Shown here: piece after piece, positions 1-10,008 of the stretch
How positions within the stretch are numbered: the stretch's first letter is position 1
Layout: each line of letters begins with the position of its first letter
NCBI RefSeq assembly: GCF_008710095.1
Contig: NZ_VYKJ01000002.1
Location: forward strand, 444,572-508,571
Length of the DNA: 64,000 nucleotides
Source of the DNA: Affinibrenneria salicis
Lineage (GTDB): Bacteria > Pseudomonadota > Gammaproteobacteria > Enterobacterales > Enterobacteriaceae
Direction: 5' to 3'
The notes under the pieces: model-generated
Told to the model about the DNA's origin: nothing
What the model saw: the letters and a program-made list of their open reading frames with translations, nothing else
Databases searched by the model: none
Translations under genes and position numbers: made by a program

Positions 1-242
1 TTACGCAGCGCCAGCTCGGCTTTCTCCTGCCACTGCGCCTGCTGCGCCAGCGCCTGTTCGATGCGGCGGGTCAGCTGTTTCTTTTCGGCCAGCGCGCGGG
101 CCGAGGTGGAACGCACTTCAACCAGCGTATCCTCCATCTCCTGGATCATCAGCCGGACCAGCTTTTGCGGATCTTCCGCTTTATCCAGCAGCGAGGTAAT
201 GTTGGCGTTCACGATGTCGGCAAAACGAGAAAAAATACCCAT
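1..242 (-). CDS. pspA: Phage shock protein A, N-terminal part (cut by window edge)
   Basis: The reverse strand encodes about 80 residues beginning [20 protein letters not shown], the conserved PspA/IM30 amphipathic N-terminus, followed by the start of the long coiled coil ([20 protein letters not shown]). PspA is an ESCRT-III-like peripheral inner-membrane protein: it binds damaged membranes and, when unstressed, holds the activator PspF inactive. The start follows a GAGGA ribosome site and a sigma-54 promoter, and the gene is divergent from pspF as in E. coli. The C-terminal two thirds lie outside the window. Confidence 0.95.
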   Translation of the reverse strand, partial: MGIFSRFADIVNANITSLLDKAEDPQKLVRLMIQEMEDTLVEVRSTSARALAEKKQLTRRIEQALAQQAQWQEKAELALR

Positions 243-304
243 ATTCCAATCCTCTACTCATTTATGTAATCAGTCAGTGAGCCGGCGGCTACGACTGAGA
301 TATA

Positions 305-319
305 TCAACTATCGTGCCA
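305..319 (-). promoter_or_regulatory. Sigma-54 promoter of the psp operon
   Basis: The reverse strand reads TGGCACGATAGTTGA, which carries the GG(-24)/TTG-like(-12) spacing of RpoN promoters. It lies about 63 bases upstream of the pspA start in the pspA-pspF divergent gap, exactly where PspF-activated sigma-54 transcription is expected. The AT-rich stretch at 320-420 would hold the PspF enhancer and possibly an IHF site; those were not resolved by eye. Confidence 0.8.
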
Positions 320-436
320 GGTTTTTATTTTCAATTAACATGATGAAATAATTACCTATTTTTATTTTTTGACAATCCAGCGCAACCCGCTAAATTGGTT
401 AAATAAACTAACTGTTAGTCAAAATGACACGAGGCG

Positions 437-1438
437 ATGCGCGTGGATCAAAAACAGGATAACCTGCTGGGCGAGGCAAATAATTTTCTTGAGGTGCTGG
501 AGCAGGTTTCGCAACTGGCGCCGCTCAGCAAGCCGGTGCTGGTGATCGGCGAACGCGGCACCGGCAAAGAGCTGATTGCCAGCCGGCTGCATTATCTGTC
601 GCATCGCTGGCAGGGACCGTTGATCTCGCTGAACTGCGCGGCGCTGAATGAAAACCTGCTGGATTCCGAGCTATTCGGCCACGAGGCCGGCGCGTTTACC
701 GGCGCGCAGAAGCGTCATCCAGGTCGTTTCGAACGCGCCGACGGCGGCACGCTGTTCCTCGATGAACTGGGCACCGCGCCGATGCTGGTGCAGGAAAAAC
801 TCCTGCGGGTGATCGAATACGGCACGCTGGAGCGCGTGGGCGGCAGCCAGCCGCTGATGGTGGATGTGCGTCTGGTATGCGCCACCAATGACGATCTGCC
901 GGCGCTGGCCGCCAGCGGCAAGTTTCGCGCCGATCTGCTCGACCGGCTGGCCTTCGATGTCGTCCAACTGCCGCCGCTGCGCGCGCGTCGCCAGGACATT
1001 ATGCTGCTGGCGGATCACTTCGCTATTCAGATGTGCCGCGAACTGGGGCTGCCGCTGTTTCCCGGTTTTTCCGCACAGGCGCGCGATACCCTGCTGGCCT
1101 GGCGCTGGCCGGGCAACGTGCGCGAGTTGAAAAACGTGGTCGAACGGTCGGTGTACCGGCACGGCGACAGCCAGCAGCCGCTGCACGACATCATTATTAA
1201 TCCGTTCAGCCGGCGCGGCGAACCGTCTCCGCCGGCGGCGGACAGCACATCGGCCGGGTTGCCGGCGCTGCCGCTCGAGATGAAAACCTGGCAACAGGGG
1301 CAGGAAAAAGCGTTGCTTGAACAGGCCCTGCGCCAGGGACGCTTTAATCAGCGTCGGGCGGCCGAGCTGCTCGGTCTGACCTACCACCAGCTGCGCGGGC
1401 TGCTGAAAAAGCATCGGCTGTCGGTCGACGACGAATAG
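437..1438 (+). CDS. pspF: PspF, sigma-54 enhancer-binding activator of psp genes
   Basis: AAA+ bacterial enhancer-binding protein that remodels RNA polymerase-sigma-54 at psp promoters and is inhibited by PspA. The protein (333 aa) has Walker A GERGTGKE, the sigma-54 contact loop GAFTGA, Walker B GGTLFLDELGTAP, and a C-terminal Fis-type helix-turn-helix (RRAAELLGLTYHQLRGLLKK). As in other PspF proteins there is no N-terminal receiver domain. The ATG at 437 sits too close to the GAGG at 431-434. The in-frame GTG at 443 has better spacing and begins nearer the E. coli start, so it may be the true start. Confidence 0.95.
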   Translation: MRVDQKQDNLLGEANNFLEVLEQVSQLAPLSKPVLVIGERGTGKELIASRLHYLSHRWQGPLISLNCAALNENLLDSELFGHEAGAFTGAQKRHPGRFERADGGTLFLDELGTAPMLVQEKLLRVIEYGTLERVGGSQPLMVDVRLVCATNDDLPALAASGKFRADLLDRLAFDVVQLPPLRARRQDIMLLADHFAIQMCRELGLPLFPGFSAQARDTLLAWRWPGNVRELKNVVERSVYRHGDSQQPLHDIIINPFSRRGEPSPPAADSTSAGLPALPLEMKTWQQGQEKALLEQALRQGRFNQRRAAELLGLTYHQLRGLLKKHRLSVDDE

Positions 1439-2130
1439 CGGGCAGCGAAGATCCGTCAGAATAGCCAGCGGCTATATGTAAAAAGCCAACGGCATATAAA
1501 GTCATGCCGATTGGTTAAGCGTTTTTATACCGTTTTGAGTATTTATCGGGTATGTAAAATGCCGTTCGCTCATCGCGTCGGTGCATTCTCTGATGCGGGA
1601 AGATGTACCCTTTTATATTTACATACTGATTTAGTAGATATATTTCGCAATGGCCCCATCATAAGAACATGTCAGACTGCCTGCTGAACGGGTAAGCGCC
1701 TTCGGCGAACATCGTCCGGGAGAGTACCAGGCAGAGCCTCCCCGCGCCCGATCGGGTCAGTTTCCCGTCGAAAAACAGACAAGCCGGAATCAGGGCGCTT
1801 TGGTAATGAACCCAACGTTCGGCTGAAACATAAAATTAATCCGAAAATTCAGGGCATTCCGGATGATTTCAACGTGACAGAATCGTTCAAGTTTTCTTAA
1901 ACGAACGGTATTACCTGCATGGAAGGCGGCTTTGGCACGGTTCCCTGACAGGGGGACTAAAAAACGTATCCGCCCTGCCTTAGCATGGTTCCTGAGCAGA
2001 TGACCGGTAAAGAAACGTCACTGCCTCTCTGAATCGTCCCGGCGTAAGGCAAAACATCTCCTCAGCGGCTTGCTTCGGGCTACCGTCCTGCAGAAACCCT
2101 CTCCTGCCTGTCCGGTGGTTTAAGACAGAC
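1439..2130. other. Long unassigned intergenic region after pspF
   Basis: About 690 bases without a convincing open frame on either strand; every frame is broken by several stops. There is a weak GGCAT/ATGCC inverted repeat near 1494-1511 but no strong terminator for pspF was seen. The 1670-2110 part has normal GC and may be decayed coding DNA or foreign sequence. No family was recognised. Confidence 0.4.
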
Positions 2131-2229
2131 AAAAAAAAGCCAGCATTAAGCTGGCTGAAAAAATACTGGAAGCAATGTGAGCAATGTCGTGCTCTTCTTC
2201 AGCGCTTGCGAAAGCCTCCGTTGAAGTGC
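2131..2229 (-). ncRNA. ryhB: RyhB-type iron-responsive small RNA
   Basis: The reverse strand contains GCACGACATTGCTCACATTG followed by CTTCCAGTATT, the highly conserved seed region by which RyhB pairs with mRNAs of iron-using proteins. Downstream is a Rho-independent terminator, GCCAGC-TTAAT-GCTGGC followed by eight T residues ending at 2131. The 5' part folds into a separate stem (CTTCA...TGAAG). Total length is about 99 nt against about 90 nt in E. coli. A promoter with a Fur box overlaps its start. Position between pspF and sapA differs from E. coli, where ryhB lies near yhhX. The exact 5' end is estimated from the promoter. Confidence 0.93.
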
Positions 2230-2236
2230 AATGAGA

Positions 2237-2265
2237 TGATAATGGTTATCACTATCGCCTGTAAA
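2237..2265 (-). promoter_or_regulatory. Promoter of the RyhB small RNA
   Basis: On the reverse strand a -35 like TTTACA (2260-2265) and a -10 like TTATCA (2237-2242) are separated by 17 bases. Transcription would begin near 2229-2230. The Fur box covers the spacer and reaches into the -10, which explains iron repression. Confidence 0.7.
2238..2256. promoter_or_regulatory. Fur box controlling the RyhB gene
   Basis: Read on the reverse strand this is GATAGTGATAACCATTATC, matching 17 of 19 positions of the Fur consensus GATAATGATAATCATTATC. It overlaps the promoter core of the small RNA, so Fe-Fur should block transcription when iron is sufficient. Confidence 0.9.
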
Positions 2266-2499
2266 GTAATTTGTTGAGAATTTTTCTCATTTCCATACTA
2301 ACCGTACGGTTCCTGCCGCGATCGTGCCGCTAAGCGCGAATTAGCCGATGCGCATCCGCTGCGGCCGGATATGCGCAAAAAATCGCCGCATTGCGGCAAA
2401 ATGGCGGCAAAATAGCCAGAAAAACACAAGCCATTGGGGCGGATTGGCAGAGTGCGGTACACTCGGAACTATGATATCCCGATCGACCTTTAATCCCGT

Positions 2500-4185
2500 A
2501 TGACCAGAAAAATGGTTTTCGCCCTGGTTCTCGCCAGCCTGGCCGCGCCGATACAGGCCGCGCCGCCGGCAACCGCGGCGACGCCGGCCGCCGTGCCGGA
2601 TATTCGCCAGAGCGGCTTTGTCTACTGCGTCAATGGCGTACTGAATACCTTCAATCCACAGATGGCCCGCAGCGGGCTGACCGTCGACACGCTGGCCGCC
2701 CAACTGTTCGACCGACTGCTGGACGTCGATCCCTACAGTTATCGCCTGCTGCCGGAGCTGGCCCAGCGCTGGGAGGTGCTGGACAACGGCGCGACCTACC
2801 GTTTTTATCTGCGCCGCGACGTTCCCTTTCAACAGACCCGCTGGTTCACGCCAACCCGCGCCATGAACGCCGACGACGTGGTGTTCAGTTTCCAGCGCAT
2901 GGTGGATAAAAATCATCCCTACCACAACGTCAACGGCGGCGACTATCCCTATTTCGACAGCCTGCAGTTCGCCGAATCCGTGCAGAGCATCCGGAAACTG
3001 GGCGAATACAGCGTGGAGATCCGCTTAAACAGCCCGGACGCATCTTTTCTGTGGCATCTGGCGACGCATTACGCGCCGGTGTTGTCGCAGGAATATGCGC
3101 AGACGCTGCAGAACGAAAACCGGCGCGAGCGGCTCGATCGGCTGCCCGTCGGCACCGGCCCGTTTATGCTCGACGAGTACCGCAGCGGCCAGTATATCCG
3201 GCTGAAGCGTAACGAAGCCTACTGGAAGGGCGAGCCGTTGATGCCGCAGGTGGTGATCGACCTCGGCGCCGGCGGCACCGGCCGGCTGTCCAAACTGCTG
3301 ACCGGCGAATGCGACGTGCTGGCCTACCCGGCCGCCAGCCAGCTGTCGATTGTGCGCAACGATCCGCGCCTGCGTCTGTCGCTGCGCCCGGGCATGAACG
3401 TCGCCTATCTGGCGTTCAATACCCGTAAAGCGCCGCTGTCCGACCAGCGGGTGCGCCGGGCGATTGCGCTGGCTATCAATAACCAGCGCCTGATGCAGTC
3501 GATCTATTACGGTACGGCGGAAACCGCCGCCTCCATTCTGCCGCGCGCCTCCTGGGCCTATGACAGCGGCGCGGAGATCACCGAATATAATCCGGCCGCC
3601 GCGCGCCAGCTGCTGCAAGAGCTGGGGCTGAGCGATATGCACCTGCACCTGTGGGTGCCCGCCGCCTCGCAGGCTTATAACCCCAGCCCGCTGAAAACCG
3701 CCGAACTGATTCAGGCCGACCTGGCGCAGGTCGGCATTAAAGTGACCATCATTCCGGTGGAGGGGCGATCTCAGGAAGCGCAACTGATGGCGATGAGCCA
3801 CGATCTGACGCTGACCGGCTGGGCGACGGACAGCAACGACCCGGACAGTTTTTTTCGTCCGCTGCTCAGCTGCGCGGCGATCCATTCAAAAACCAACTAT
3901 GCTCACTGGTGCGATCCCACCTTCGATGAACTCTTGCAGAACGCGCTCTCTTCTCAGCTGATGCCGCGGCGCATCGAATACTACGAGCAGGCTCAGCAAA
4001 TGCTGGCGCGCCAGCTGCCGGTGCTGCCGCTGGCTTCGTCGCTGCATTTGCAGGCTTATCGCTACGATATGAAAGGCCTGGTGCTTAACTCCTTCGGCAA
4101 CGCCTCCTTCGCCGGCGTTTATCGGGAAAAAGAGGAAACGCCGCCGCCCGCCGAACCGGCGACGCAACAGGGAGGACAGCCATGA
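2500..4185 (+). CDS. sapA: SapA, periplasmic binding protein of the Sap ABC transporter
   Basis: Solute-binding protein (561 aa) of the SBP_bac_5 (oligopeptide/DppA-like) family. It opens with a cleavable signal peptide ([20 protein letters not shown]) and carries the family body with blocks such as [12 protein letters not shown] and [13 protein letters not shown]. In enteric pathogens Sap proteins contribute to antimicrobial-peptide resistance, and sapBCDF has been linked to putrescine export in E. coli. The C-terminus is proline/alanine rich ([10 protein letters not shown]) and extends beyond the E. coli protein. It overlaps sapB by 4 bases. An in-frame ATG at 2512 is an alternative start. 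Confidence 0.96.
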   Translation: MTRKMVFALVLASLAAPIQAAPPATAATPAAVPDIRQSGFVYCVNGVLNTFNPQMARSGLTVDTLAAQLFDRLLDVDPYSYRLLPELAQRWEVLDNGATYRFYLRRDVPFQQTRWFTPTRAMNADDVVFSFQRMVDKNHPYHNVNGGDYPYFDSLQFAESVQSIRKLGEYSVEIRLNSPDASFLWHLATHYAPVLSQEYAQTLQNENRRERLDRLPVGTGPFMLDEYRSGQYIRLKRNEAYWKGEPLMPQVVIDLGAGGTGRLSKLLTGECDVLAYPAASQLSIVRNDPRLRLSLRPGMNVAYLAFNTRKAPLSDQRVRRAIALAINNQRLMQSIYYGTAETAASILPRASWAYDSGAEITEYNPAAARQLLQELGLSDMHLHLWVPAASQAYNPSPLKTAELIQADLAQVGIKVTIIPVEGRSQEAQLMAMSHDLTLTGWATDSNDPDSFFRPLLSCAAIHSKTNYAHWCDPTFDELLQNALSSQLMPRRIEYYEQAQQMLARQLPVLPLASSLHLQAYRYDMKGLVLNSFGNASFAGVYREKEETPPPAEPATQQGGQP

Positions 4186-5147
4186 TTATTTTCGCCTTGC
4201 GCCGCCTGCTGCTCCTGCTGGTGACGCTGTTTCTGCTTACGCTGGTCGGGTTCAGCCTGAGCTATTATACCCCCGGCGCGCCGCTAAAAGCGCTGATGTG
4301 GTTCGACGCGCTGCGCCTCTACTTTGTTAATCTGTTCCAGATGAACTTCGGCGTCTCCAGCATCAACGGCCAGCCCATCAGCGAACAGCTGCATAATGTG
4401 CTGCCCGCCACCATTGAGCTGTGCCTGCTGGCGTTCACGCTCTCGCTGTTGGTCGGCATTCCGCTCGGCATCACCGCCGGCATGATGCAAAACAAATGGC
4501 AGGATATCACCATCAGCGCGCTGGCTCTGATCGGCTTTTCTCTGCCGGTATTCTGGCTGGCGCTGCTGCTGATGCTTTATTTCTCGCTGCATCTCGGCTG
4601 GCTGCCGGTTTCCGGCCGTTTCGATCTGCTCTACCAGGTCAAACCGGTCACCGGCTTCGCCCTGATCGATGCGTGGCTGTCCGACTCACCCCAGCGCAAA
4701 GAGATGATTTTTAGCGCGCTGCGCCATCTGGTCCTGCCGGTCGCGGCGCTGTCCGTGGCGCCCACCACAGAGGTTATCCGCCTGATGCGCAACAGCACCA
4801 CCGACGTCATCGGCAAAAACTACATTAAGGCCGCCGCCACGCGCGGCCTGTCGCGGCTGACCATCATTCGCCGCCATCTGCTGCACAATGCCCTGCCGCC
4901 GATCATTCCCAAACTGGGGTTGCAGTTCTCCACCATGCTGACGCTGGCGATGATCACCGAAGTGGTGTTCAACTGGCCGGGCATCGGCAGTTGGCTGGTC
5001 GATGCGATCCGCCAGCAGGATTACGCCGCCATCTCGGCCGGCGTGATCGTGGTGGGCGCGATGGTCATCATGGTTAATGTGCTGTCCGAAATCTGGGGTG
5101 CAATGTCTAACCCGCTGAAACACAAGGAATGGTATGCACTTCGATAA
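4182..5147 (+). CDS. sapB: SapB, inner-membrane permease of the Sap transporter
   Basis: DppB-type ABC permease (321 aa), first of the paired membrane subunits. It has an N-terminal membrane helix ([20 protein letters not shown]), further helices in a BPD_transp_1 domain, and the cytoplasmic coupling loop ([20 protein letters not shown]) that contacts the ATPases. The ATG overlaps the sapA stop (ATGA), and the gene's end overlaps sapC by 14 bases, consistent with translational coupling in one operon. Confidence 0.96.
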   Translation: MIIFALRRLLLLLVTLFLLTLVGFSLSYYTPGAPLKALMWFDALRLYFVNLFQMNFGVSSINGQPISEQLHNVLPATIELCLLAFTLSLLVGIPLGITAGMMQNKWQDITISALALIGFSLPVFWLALLLMLYFSLHLGWLPVSGRFDLLYQVKPVTGFALIDAWLSDSPQRKEMIFSALRHLVLPVAALSVAPTTEVIRLMRNSTTDVIGKNYIKAAATRGLSRLTIIRRHLLHNALPPIIPKLGLQFSTMLTLAMITEVVFNWPGIGSWLVDAIRQQDYAAISAGVIVVGAMVIMVNVLSEIWGAMSNPLKHKEWYALR

Positions 5148-6024
5148 CCTGTACAGTGAAAAGCGGCTGCCGAGCCGCCTGCGTGATATCTGGCGGGTGT
5201 TCCATCAGGATACCCTGGCGATGGTCGGCTTTTACTGTTTCCTGCTGCTGATCGCTCTGTGCCTGCTGGGCGAGTGGCTGGCGCCCTATCGCCTCGATCA
5301 GCAGTTTCTCGGCTATCAACTACTGCCGCCCTCCTGGTCGCACTACGGCGAGGTCGCCTTTTTCCTCGGCACGGACGATTTGGGTCGCGATATCCTCAGC
5401 CGCCTGCTGACCGGTGCCGCGCCGACGTTCGGTTCGGCGCTGCTCGTCACCAGCGCCGCCGCCCTGTTCGGCCTGCTGCTCGGCGTGCTGGCCGGCATCA
5501 ATCGCGGCCTGCGCGCCGCCGTGCTTAGCCATATACTGGATACCCTGCTGTCCATTCCGTCCCTGCTGCTGGCGATTATCGTGATCGCCTTTATCGGCCC
5601 GAAGCTGGAGCACGCCATGCTGGCGGTCTGGCTGGCGCTGTTGCCGCGCATGGTCAGGAGCATCTACAGCGTCGTGCACGACGAGCTGGAGAAAGAGTAT
5701 GTGATTGCAGCCCGGCTGGACGGCGCCTCGACGCTGTATATCGTCCGCTATTCAGTGCTGCCGAATATCGCCGCGGTGCTGGCCACCGAGTTCACCCGCG
5801 CGCTGTCGATGGCCATCCTGGATATCGCCGCGCTCGGTTTTCTCGATCTGGGCGCGCAGTTGCCCTCGCCTGAATGGGGCGCGATGCTGGGCGACTCTCT
5901 GGAGCTGGTGTACGTCGCGCCCTGGACGGTCATGCTGCCCGGCGCGGCCATTGCGCTGAACGTACTGATTGTCAACCTGCTGGGCGATGGCCTGCGCCGC
6001 GCCCTGCTGGCAGAAACCGAGTGA
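5134..6024 (+). CDS. sapC: SapC, second inner-membrane permease of the Sap transporter
   Basis: DppC-type ABC permease (296 aa). Visible elements are an N-terminal OppC_N-like segment with one membrane helix ([20 protein letters not shown]), the [14 protein letters not shown] motif typical of DppC/OppC proteins, and a coupling loop ([18 protein letters not shown]). It would pair with SapB to form the channel. It lies 15 bases before sapD and overlaps sapB. Confidence 0.96.
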   Translation: MHFDNLYSEKRLPSRLRDIWRVFHQDTLAMVGFYCFLLLIALCLLGEWLAPYRLDQQFLGYQLLPPSWSHYGEVAFFLGTDDLGRDILSRLLTGAAPTFGSALLVTSAAALFGLLLGVLAGINRGLRAAVLSHILDTLLSIPSLLLAIIVIAFIGPKLEHAMLAVWLALLPRMVRSIYSVVHDELEKEYVIAARLDGASTLYIVRYSVLPNIAAVLATEFTRALSMAILDIAALGFLDLGAQLPSPEWGAMLGDSLELVYVAPWTVMLPGAAIALNVLIVNLLGDGLRRALLAETE

Positions 6025-6039
6025 CGGCGGAGAGACAGA

Positions 6040-7032
6040 ATGCCACTGCTTGATATTCGTAATCTGACCATTGAACTGCTGACCGCCGACGGCACGGTCA
6101 AAGCGGTCGATCGCGTCAGCATGACCCTGACCGAAGGCGAAATTCGCGGTCTGGTGGGGGAATCCGGCTCGGGCAAAAGCCTGATAGCCAAAGCGATTCT
6201 CGGCATCACCAAAGATAACTGGCGGATCACCGCCGATCGTTTTCGTTTTAACGACATCGATTTGCTGCAGTTGACGCCGCGCGCGCGGCGCAAACTGGTC
6301 GGCCACAGCGTCTCAATGATTTTCCAGGAGCCGCAGTCCTGTCTTGACCCTTCCGGCAGCGTGGGCCGCCAGCTGATTCAGGCGATCCCCGGCTGGACTT
6401 ACAAGGGCCGCTGGTGGCAGCGCTTCAACTGGCGCAAACGCCGGGCGATCGAGCTGCTGCACCGGGTGGGCATTAAAGATCATAAAGACATCATGGGCAG
6501 TTATCCGTATGAACTGACCGAGGGCGAATGCCAGAAGGTCATGATAGCCATCGCGTTGGCCAACCAGCCGCGGCTGCTGATTGCCGATGAACCGACCAAT
6601 GCGATGGAGTCCACCACTCAGGCGCAGATTTTTCGCCTGCTGGCCCGTTTGAATCAGAACAACAACACCACCATCCTGTTGATCAGTCACGATTTGCAAA
6701 CCATGAGCAAATGGGCCAACCGGATTAACGTGCTGTACTGCGGCCAGACGGTGGAGAGCGCGGTCAGCGAGGAACTGATCGCGCTGCCGCGTCACCCCTA
6801 CACCCAGGCGCTGATCCGCGCAATGCCCGACTTCGGCCGTTCGCTGCCGCATAAGGGGCGGCTGAATACGCTGCCGGGCGCGATCCCGCCGCTGGAGCAT
6901 TTGCCGGTTGGCTGCCGCCTCGGCCCGCGCTGCCCCTATTCACAGCGCGAATGCATGCAGGCGCCCGATCTGGTGGCGGTCAAAAACCACTGGTACGCCT
7001 GCCACTTCCCGCTCAACATGGAGGAATCCTGA
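6040..7032 (+). CDS. sapD: SapD, ATPase subunit of the Sap transporter
   Basis: ABC ATPase of the DppD/OppD type (330 aa). Walker A is GESGSGKS and Walker B LLIADEPT. The signature region reads [11 protein letters not shown] rather than the usual LSGGQ, a feature shared with E. coli SapD. The C-terminal oligopeptide-transporter extension contains a cysteine cluster ([15 protein letters not shown]) of the Fe-S/metal-binding type seen in DppD-like proteins. E. coli SapD (TrkE) also stimulates Trk potassium uptake. The stop overlaps the sapF start by one base. Confidence 0.95.
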   Translation: MPLLDIRNLTIELLTADGTVKAVDRVSMTLTEGEIRGLVGESGSGKSLIAKAILGITKDNWRITADRFRFNDIDLLQLTPRARRKLVGHSVSMIFQEPQSCLDPSGSVGRQLIQAIPGWTYKGRWWQRFNWRKRRAIELLHRVGIKDHKDIMGSYPYELTEGECQKVMIAIALANQPRLLIADEPTNAMESTTQAQIFRLLARLNQNNNTTILLISHDLQTMSKWANRINVLYCGQTVESAVSEELIALPRHPYTQALIRAMPDFGRSLPHKGRLNTLPGAIPPLEHLPVGCRLGPRCPYSQRECMQAPDLVAVKNHWYACHFPLNMEES

Positions 7033-7847
7033 TGCTGGAGACGCTGCTGGAAGCAAGGAACCTGACCAAAACCTTCCGCTACCGCACCGGTCTGTTCCGT
7101 CGTCAGCATATTGAGGCGGTCAAATCGGTCAGTTTTACCCTGCGCGAGGGCCAGACGCTGGCGATTATCGGCGAGAACGGCTCCGGCAAGTCCACGCTGG
7201 CGAAAATGCTGGCCGGCATGATCCCGCCGACCTCCGGCGAGCTGGTGATCGACGATCATCCGCTGCACTACGGCGACTATCGCTACCGCAGCCAGCGTAT
7301 CCGCATGATTTTTCAGGATGCCGGCAACGCGATGAATCCGCGCCAGCGCATCGGCCAGTTGCTGGATATGCCGCTGCGCCTCAATACCGAGCTTAGCGCC
7401 CAGGAACGGGAAAAGATCATCAACCGTACGCTGCGCCAGGTCGGTCTGCGTCCGGACCACGCCGGCTACTATCCGCACGCGCTGGCGCCCGGTCAGAAAC
7501 AGCGCGTGGGGCTGGCGCGCGCGTTGATTTTACAGCCGAAAGTGATCGTGGCGGACGAGGCGCTGGCCTCGCTGGATATGTCCATGCGTTCGCAGATTAT
7601 TAATCTGATGCTGGAGCTGCAGGATAAACACGGCATCGCCTATATTTATGTTACCCAGCATCTGGGCATGATGAAGCACATCAGCGACCAGATGCTGGTA
7701 ATGCAGGGCGGTGAAATTGTCGAACGCGGCAGTACCGCCGATGTGCTGGCCGCTCCGCTGCACGATCTGACCAAACGCCTGATAGCCAGCCATTTCGGCG
7801 AGGCGCTGAGCGCCGACGCCTGGCGGCAGGACGGCGGCCAGTTCTGA
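7032..7847 (+). CDS. sapF: SapF, second ATPase subunit of the Sap transporter
   Basis: ABC ATPase (271 aa) beginning [20 protein letters not shown]. Walker A is GENGSGKST, Walker B VIVADEALASLD, and the signature is degenerate (LAPGQKQR) as in the E. coli orthologue, suggesting an asymmetric ATPase pair with SapD. The start at 7032 was chosen over upstream in-frame codons because a GGAGGA ribosome site lies just before it and it matches the family N-terminus; the ATG shares one base with the sapD stop. It is the last gene of sapABCDF. Confidence 0.95.
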   Translation: MLETLLEARNLTKTFRYRTGLFRRQHIEAVKSVSFTLREGQTLAIIGENGSGKSTLAKMLAGMIPPTSGELVIDDHPLHYGDYRYRSQRIRMIFQDAGNAMNPRQRIGQLLDMPLRLNTELSAQEREKIINRTLRQVGLRPDHAGYYPHALAPGQKQRVGLARALILQPKVIVADEALASLDMSMRSQIINLMLELQDKHGIAYIYVTQHLGMMKHISDQMLVMQGGEIVERGSTADVLAAPLHDLTKRLIASHFGEALSADAWRQDGGQF

Positions 7848-8106
7848 CGCCGGGCGTTTGCCTTTTCCCGCCCGCGCAGACCGCGGGCCGGAAAGGACGC
7901 GGTGAACAAAAAATGCGCGGGCGCCGCGCCGAATGACACGCAGAGACGCGCCTGATGGTTATTTACTGTTCGGAAGCGGAGCAATCCCAGTACCGCTGAG
8001 CGCATCAGGCATGCTAAAATCGCCGCGCTTATTCACTTCGATCGCCCTGAAGTCCGTATAATTTATTCCAGCGATCGCAGCACCAATGACAATAAGGATT
8101 ACTGCT

Positions 8107-8895
8107 ATGGGTTTTCTTACCGGTAAACGCATTCTGGTTACTGGCGTAGCCAGCAACCGCTCCATCGCTTACGGTATCGCTCAGGCTATGCACCGCGAAG
8201 GTGCCGAGCTGGCCTTTACTTATCAGAACGACAAACTGAAATCGCGCGTGGAAGGTTTCGCCAGCGAACTGGGTTCCAGTATTGTGCTGCCGTGCGATGT
8301 TGCGGAAGACGCCAGCATTGAAGCCCTGTTTGCCGAACTGGCCAACGTCTGGCCGACGTTTGACGGTTTCGTTCACTCCATCGCGTTCGCCCCGGGCGAT
8401 CAGCTGGATGGCGACTATGTCGACGTAGTCACGCGAGAAGGTTTCTCGATTTCGCACGACATCAGCTCCTATAGCTTTGTGGCGCTGGCCAAAGCCTGCC
8501 GTAAAATGCTCAACCCGAATTCCGCGCTGGTCACCCTGTCCTACCTGGGCGCGGAACGCGCTATTCCGAACTACAACGTAATGGGGCTGGCCAAAGCCTC
8601 GCTGGAAGCGAACGTGCGCTACATGGCCAACGCCATGGGCGCCCAGGGCGTGCGCGTCAACGCCATCTCCGCCGGCCCGATCCGCACGCTGGCCGCCTCG
8701 GGCATCAAGAACTTCAAGAAACTGCTGTCGCACTGCGAAGCGGTCACGCCGATTCGCCGCGTGGTCACGATCGAGGATGTCGGCAACTCCGCCGCCTTCC
8801 TGTGCTCCGATCTGGCGGCCGGCATTTCTGGTGAAGTTCTGCACGTTGACGGCGGTTTCAGCATCGCCTCGATGAGCGAACAGGAACTGGGTTAA
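8107..8895 (+). CDS. fabI: FabI, NADH-dependent enoyl-ACP reductase
   Basis: Catalyses the last reduction in each cycle of type II fatty-acid elongation (trans-2-enoyl-ACP to acyl-ACP). The 262-residue product matches the E. coli length. It has the Rossmann start [15 protein letters not shown], the catalytic Tyr-(X)6-Lys pair within [11 protein letters not shown], and the substrate-loop region [14 protein letters not shown]. Position 93, glycine in E. coli and a site of inhibitor-resistance changes, is alanine here (SIAFAPGD). The ATG is preceded by AAGGA. It has its own 5' region and follows the sap operon, as in E. coli. Confidence 0.97.
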   Translation: MGFLTGKRILVTGVASNRSIAYGIAQAMHREGAELAFTYQNDKLKSRVEGFASELGSSIVLPCDVAEDASIEALFAELANVWPTFDGFVHSIAFAPGDQLDGDYVDVVTREGFSISHDISSYSFVALAKACRKMLNPNSALVTLSYLGAERAIPNYNVMGLAKASLEANVRYMANAMGAQGVRVNAISAGPIRTLAASGIKNFKKLLSHCEAVTPIRRVVTIEDVGNSAAFLCSDLAAGISGEVLHVDGGFSIASMSEQELG

Positions 8896-8922
8896 TTCTC
8901 CTTTCCGGTTCTTCACCCGTAT

Positions 8923-8950
8923 GCGAAAGCGCCCGGCCGGGCGCTTTCGC
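8923..8950 (+). terminator. Hairpin terminator after fabI
   Basis: A perfect GC-rich inverted repeat (GCGAAAGCGCCCG / CGGGCGCTTTCGC) begins 28 bases after the fabI stop. No long T tract follows, so termination efficiency is uncertain. Confidence 0.6.
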
Positions 8951-8991
8951 TGCATCCGGCAGGATGCAAGGCAAATTAAAGAGATCGCGTG

Positions 8992-9600
8992 ATGAATATT
9001 CAACAGCATATTCAGAATACGAGCGCCCCACTGGCTGAATGCCTGCAAAAAATCCCCGCCAGGCGTCAAAAAAATCAAATTCTCTTCACCGAGTCGTTAA
9101 CCCGTCTGGCTTACGGCCTGTATGTCTTCGGCAATGAAGCGCTGTGCGCCGAACTTATCGACAGATTAACGCAGGTTCGCTTCGCCGGTGATTACAACTA
9201 CTGGAGCTGGATTGAATACGCGCTTGCGTTAAAAGCCAGCATGGCGCACGCCGCGGGCGACACCGACCAGGCAGCGCAGGCGATAGACCGCATCACCGCG
9301 CCGCTCGATATCGGCAGCGAGCTGGAAATCACGGTGAAAAAACGGGTCTTTGCCCGGATGCTGGCCGGGGAAATGCTGTCCGAGGACGGCCTGCGGGATA
9401 CGGCTGAGATCAATGACCCGGCCGCGGAATACAATGATCGACTGCTCAATCTGATGGAAATGGTCAAAATCAGCGCCATCAAAACCAACGCGGAAGAGCA
9501 CAATCCCGCGCTGGAAGTGGAAATCAGCAGGCAAATCGCGCGCTGCCGGCAACTGATTAATCTGATCGGTCTGGAAAATACCCAACCGTTTAAGGGGTGA
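8992..9600 (+). CDS. Hypothetical acidic helical protein, immunity-like context
   Basis: A 203-aa soluble protein, mostly alpha-helical by composition, with no signal peptide or membrane segment. It starts MNIQQHIQNTSAPL, and mid-protein motifs such as NYWSWIEYALALKASMAHA suggest TPR-like helical hairpins. It may belong to one of the DUF families found beside polymorphic toxins (a DUF6707-like fold is a guess). The ATG at 8992 was preferred over the GTG at 8989. It is the first of four same-strand small genes (8992-10952), two of them SUKH-type immunity proteins, which is the main hint about function. Confidence 0.7.
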   Translation: MNIQQHIQNTSAPLAECLQKIPARRQKNQILFTESLTRLAYGLYVFGNEALCAELIDRLTQVRFAGDYNYWSWIEYALALKASMAHAAGDTDQAAQAIDRITAPLDIGSELEITVKKRVFARMLAGEMLSEDGLRDTAEINDPAAEYNDRLLNLMEMVKISAIKTNAEEHNPALEVEISRQIARCRQLINLIGLENTQPFKG

Positions 9601-9648
9601 ACGGCGCGTCATGGCCGAGCATCCGTTTATTAACGCAAGCAGGTAGAT

Positions 9649-10008
9649 ATGTCGGATATAGATTTTATCTTATGTGATGTTCAAATGCTGTTATCAAGAA
9701 ACAAAGGCCGTGAGTGGCGCGAGATGATACTAAAATACACTACGTCTCTCATGCGTTTTTTATCAAACCATCAACTGCTGGTTGACGTGACTCCCTTTGA
9801 TGAAGACGGCAGATTAAAAGAGGATTTGCTGGTCAGAAAATCGAATGTCACCGCCGAGGGTCTGGCGCTGTATAAACAAGTCATTCCCGGCTGGGGTCGC
9901 TATTTAGATCGAAGTACGGTAGAGAATAAGTATGAGAATATCAGTCGCCTTGAGAAAGGGCTGGCCGCGTTGAGGAATAAGCCGCAGCGTGACGATTGCC
10001 AGTCGTGA
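9649..10008 (+). CDS. Hypothetical 119-aa protein in immunity-like cluster
   Basis: Small soluble protein beginning MSDIDFILCDVQMLLSRNKG, with alternating hydrophobic and charged residues suggestive of a compact helical or alpha/beta domain. No family recognised. It lies 48 bases after the preceding hypothetical gene, and its end overlaps the following SMI1/KNR4-type gene by 20 bases, so the genes are probably co-transcribed. Base composition is more AT-rich than the flanking backbone, consistent with horizontal acquisition. Confidence 0.65.
   Translation: MSDIDFILCDVQMLLSRNKGREWREMILKYTTSLMRFLSNHQLLVDVTPFDEDGRLKEDLLVRKSNVTAEGLALYKQVIPGWGRYLDRSTVENKYENISRLEKGLAALRNKPQRDDCQS

Noticed and set aside
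671..1414. Long reverse-strand open frame inside pspF
   Set aside because: It is antisense to a well-conserved gene; GC-rich DNA keeps such shadow frames open and no ribosome site or family match was seen.
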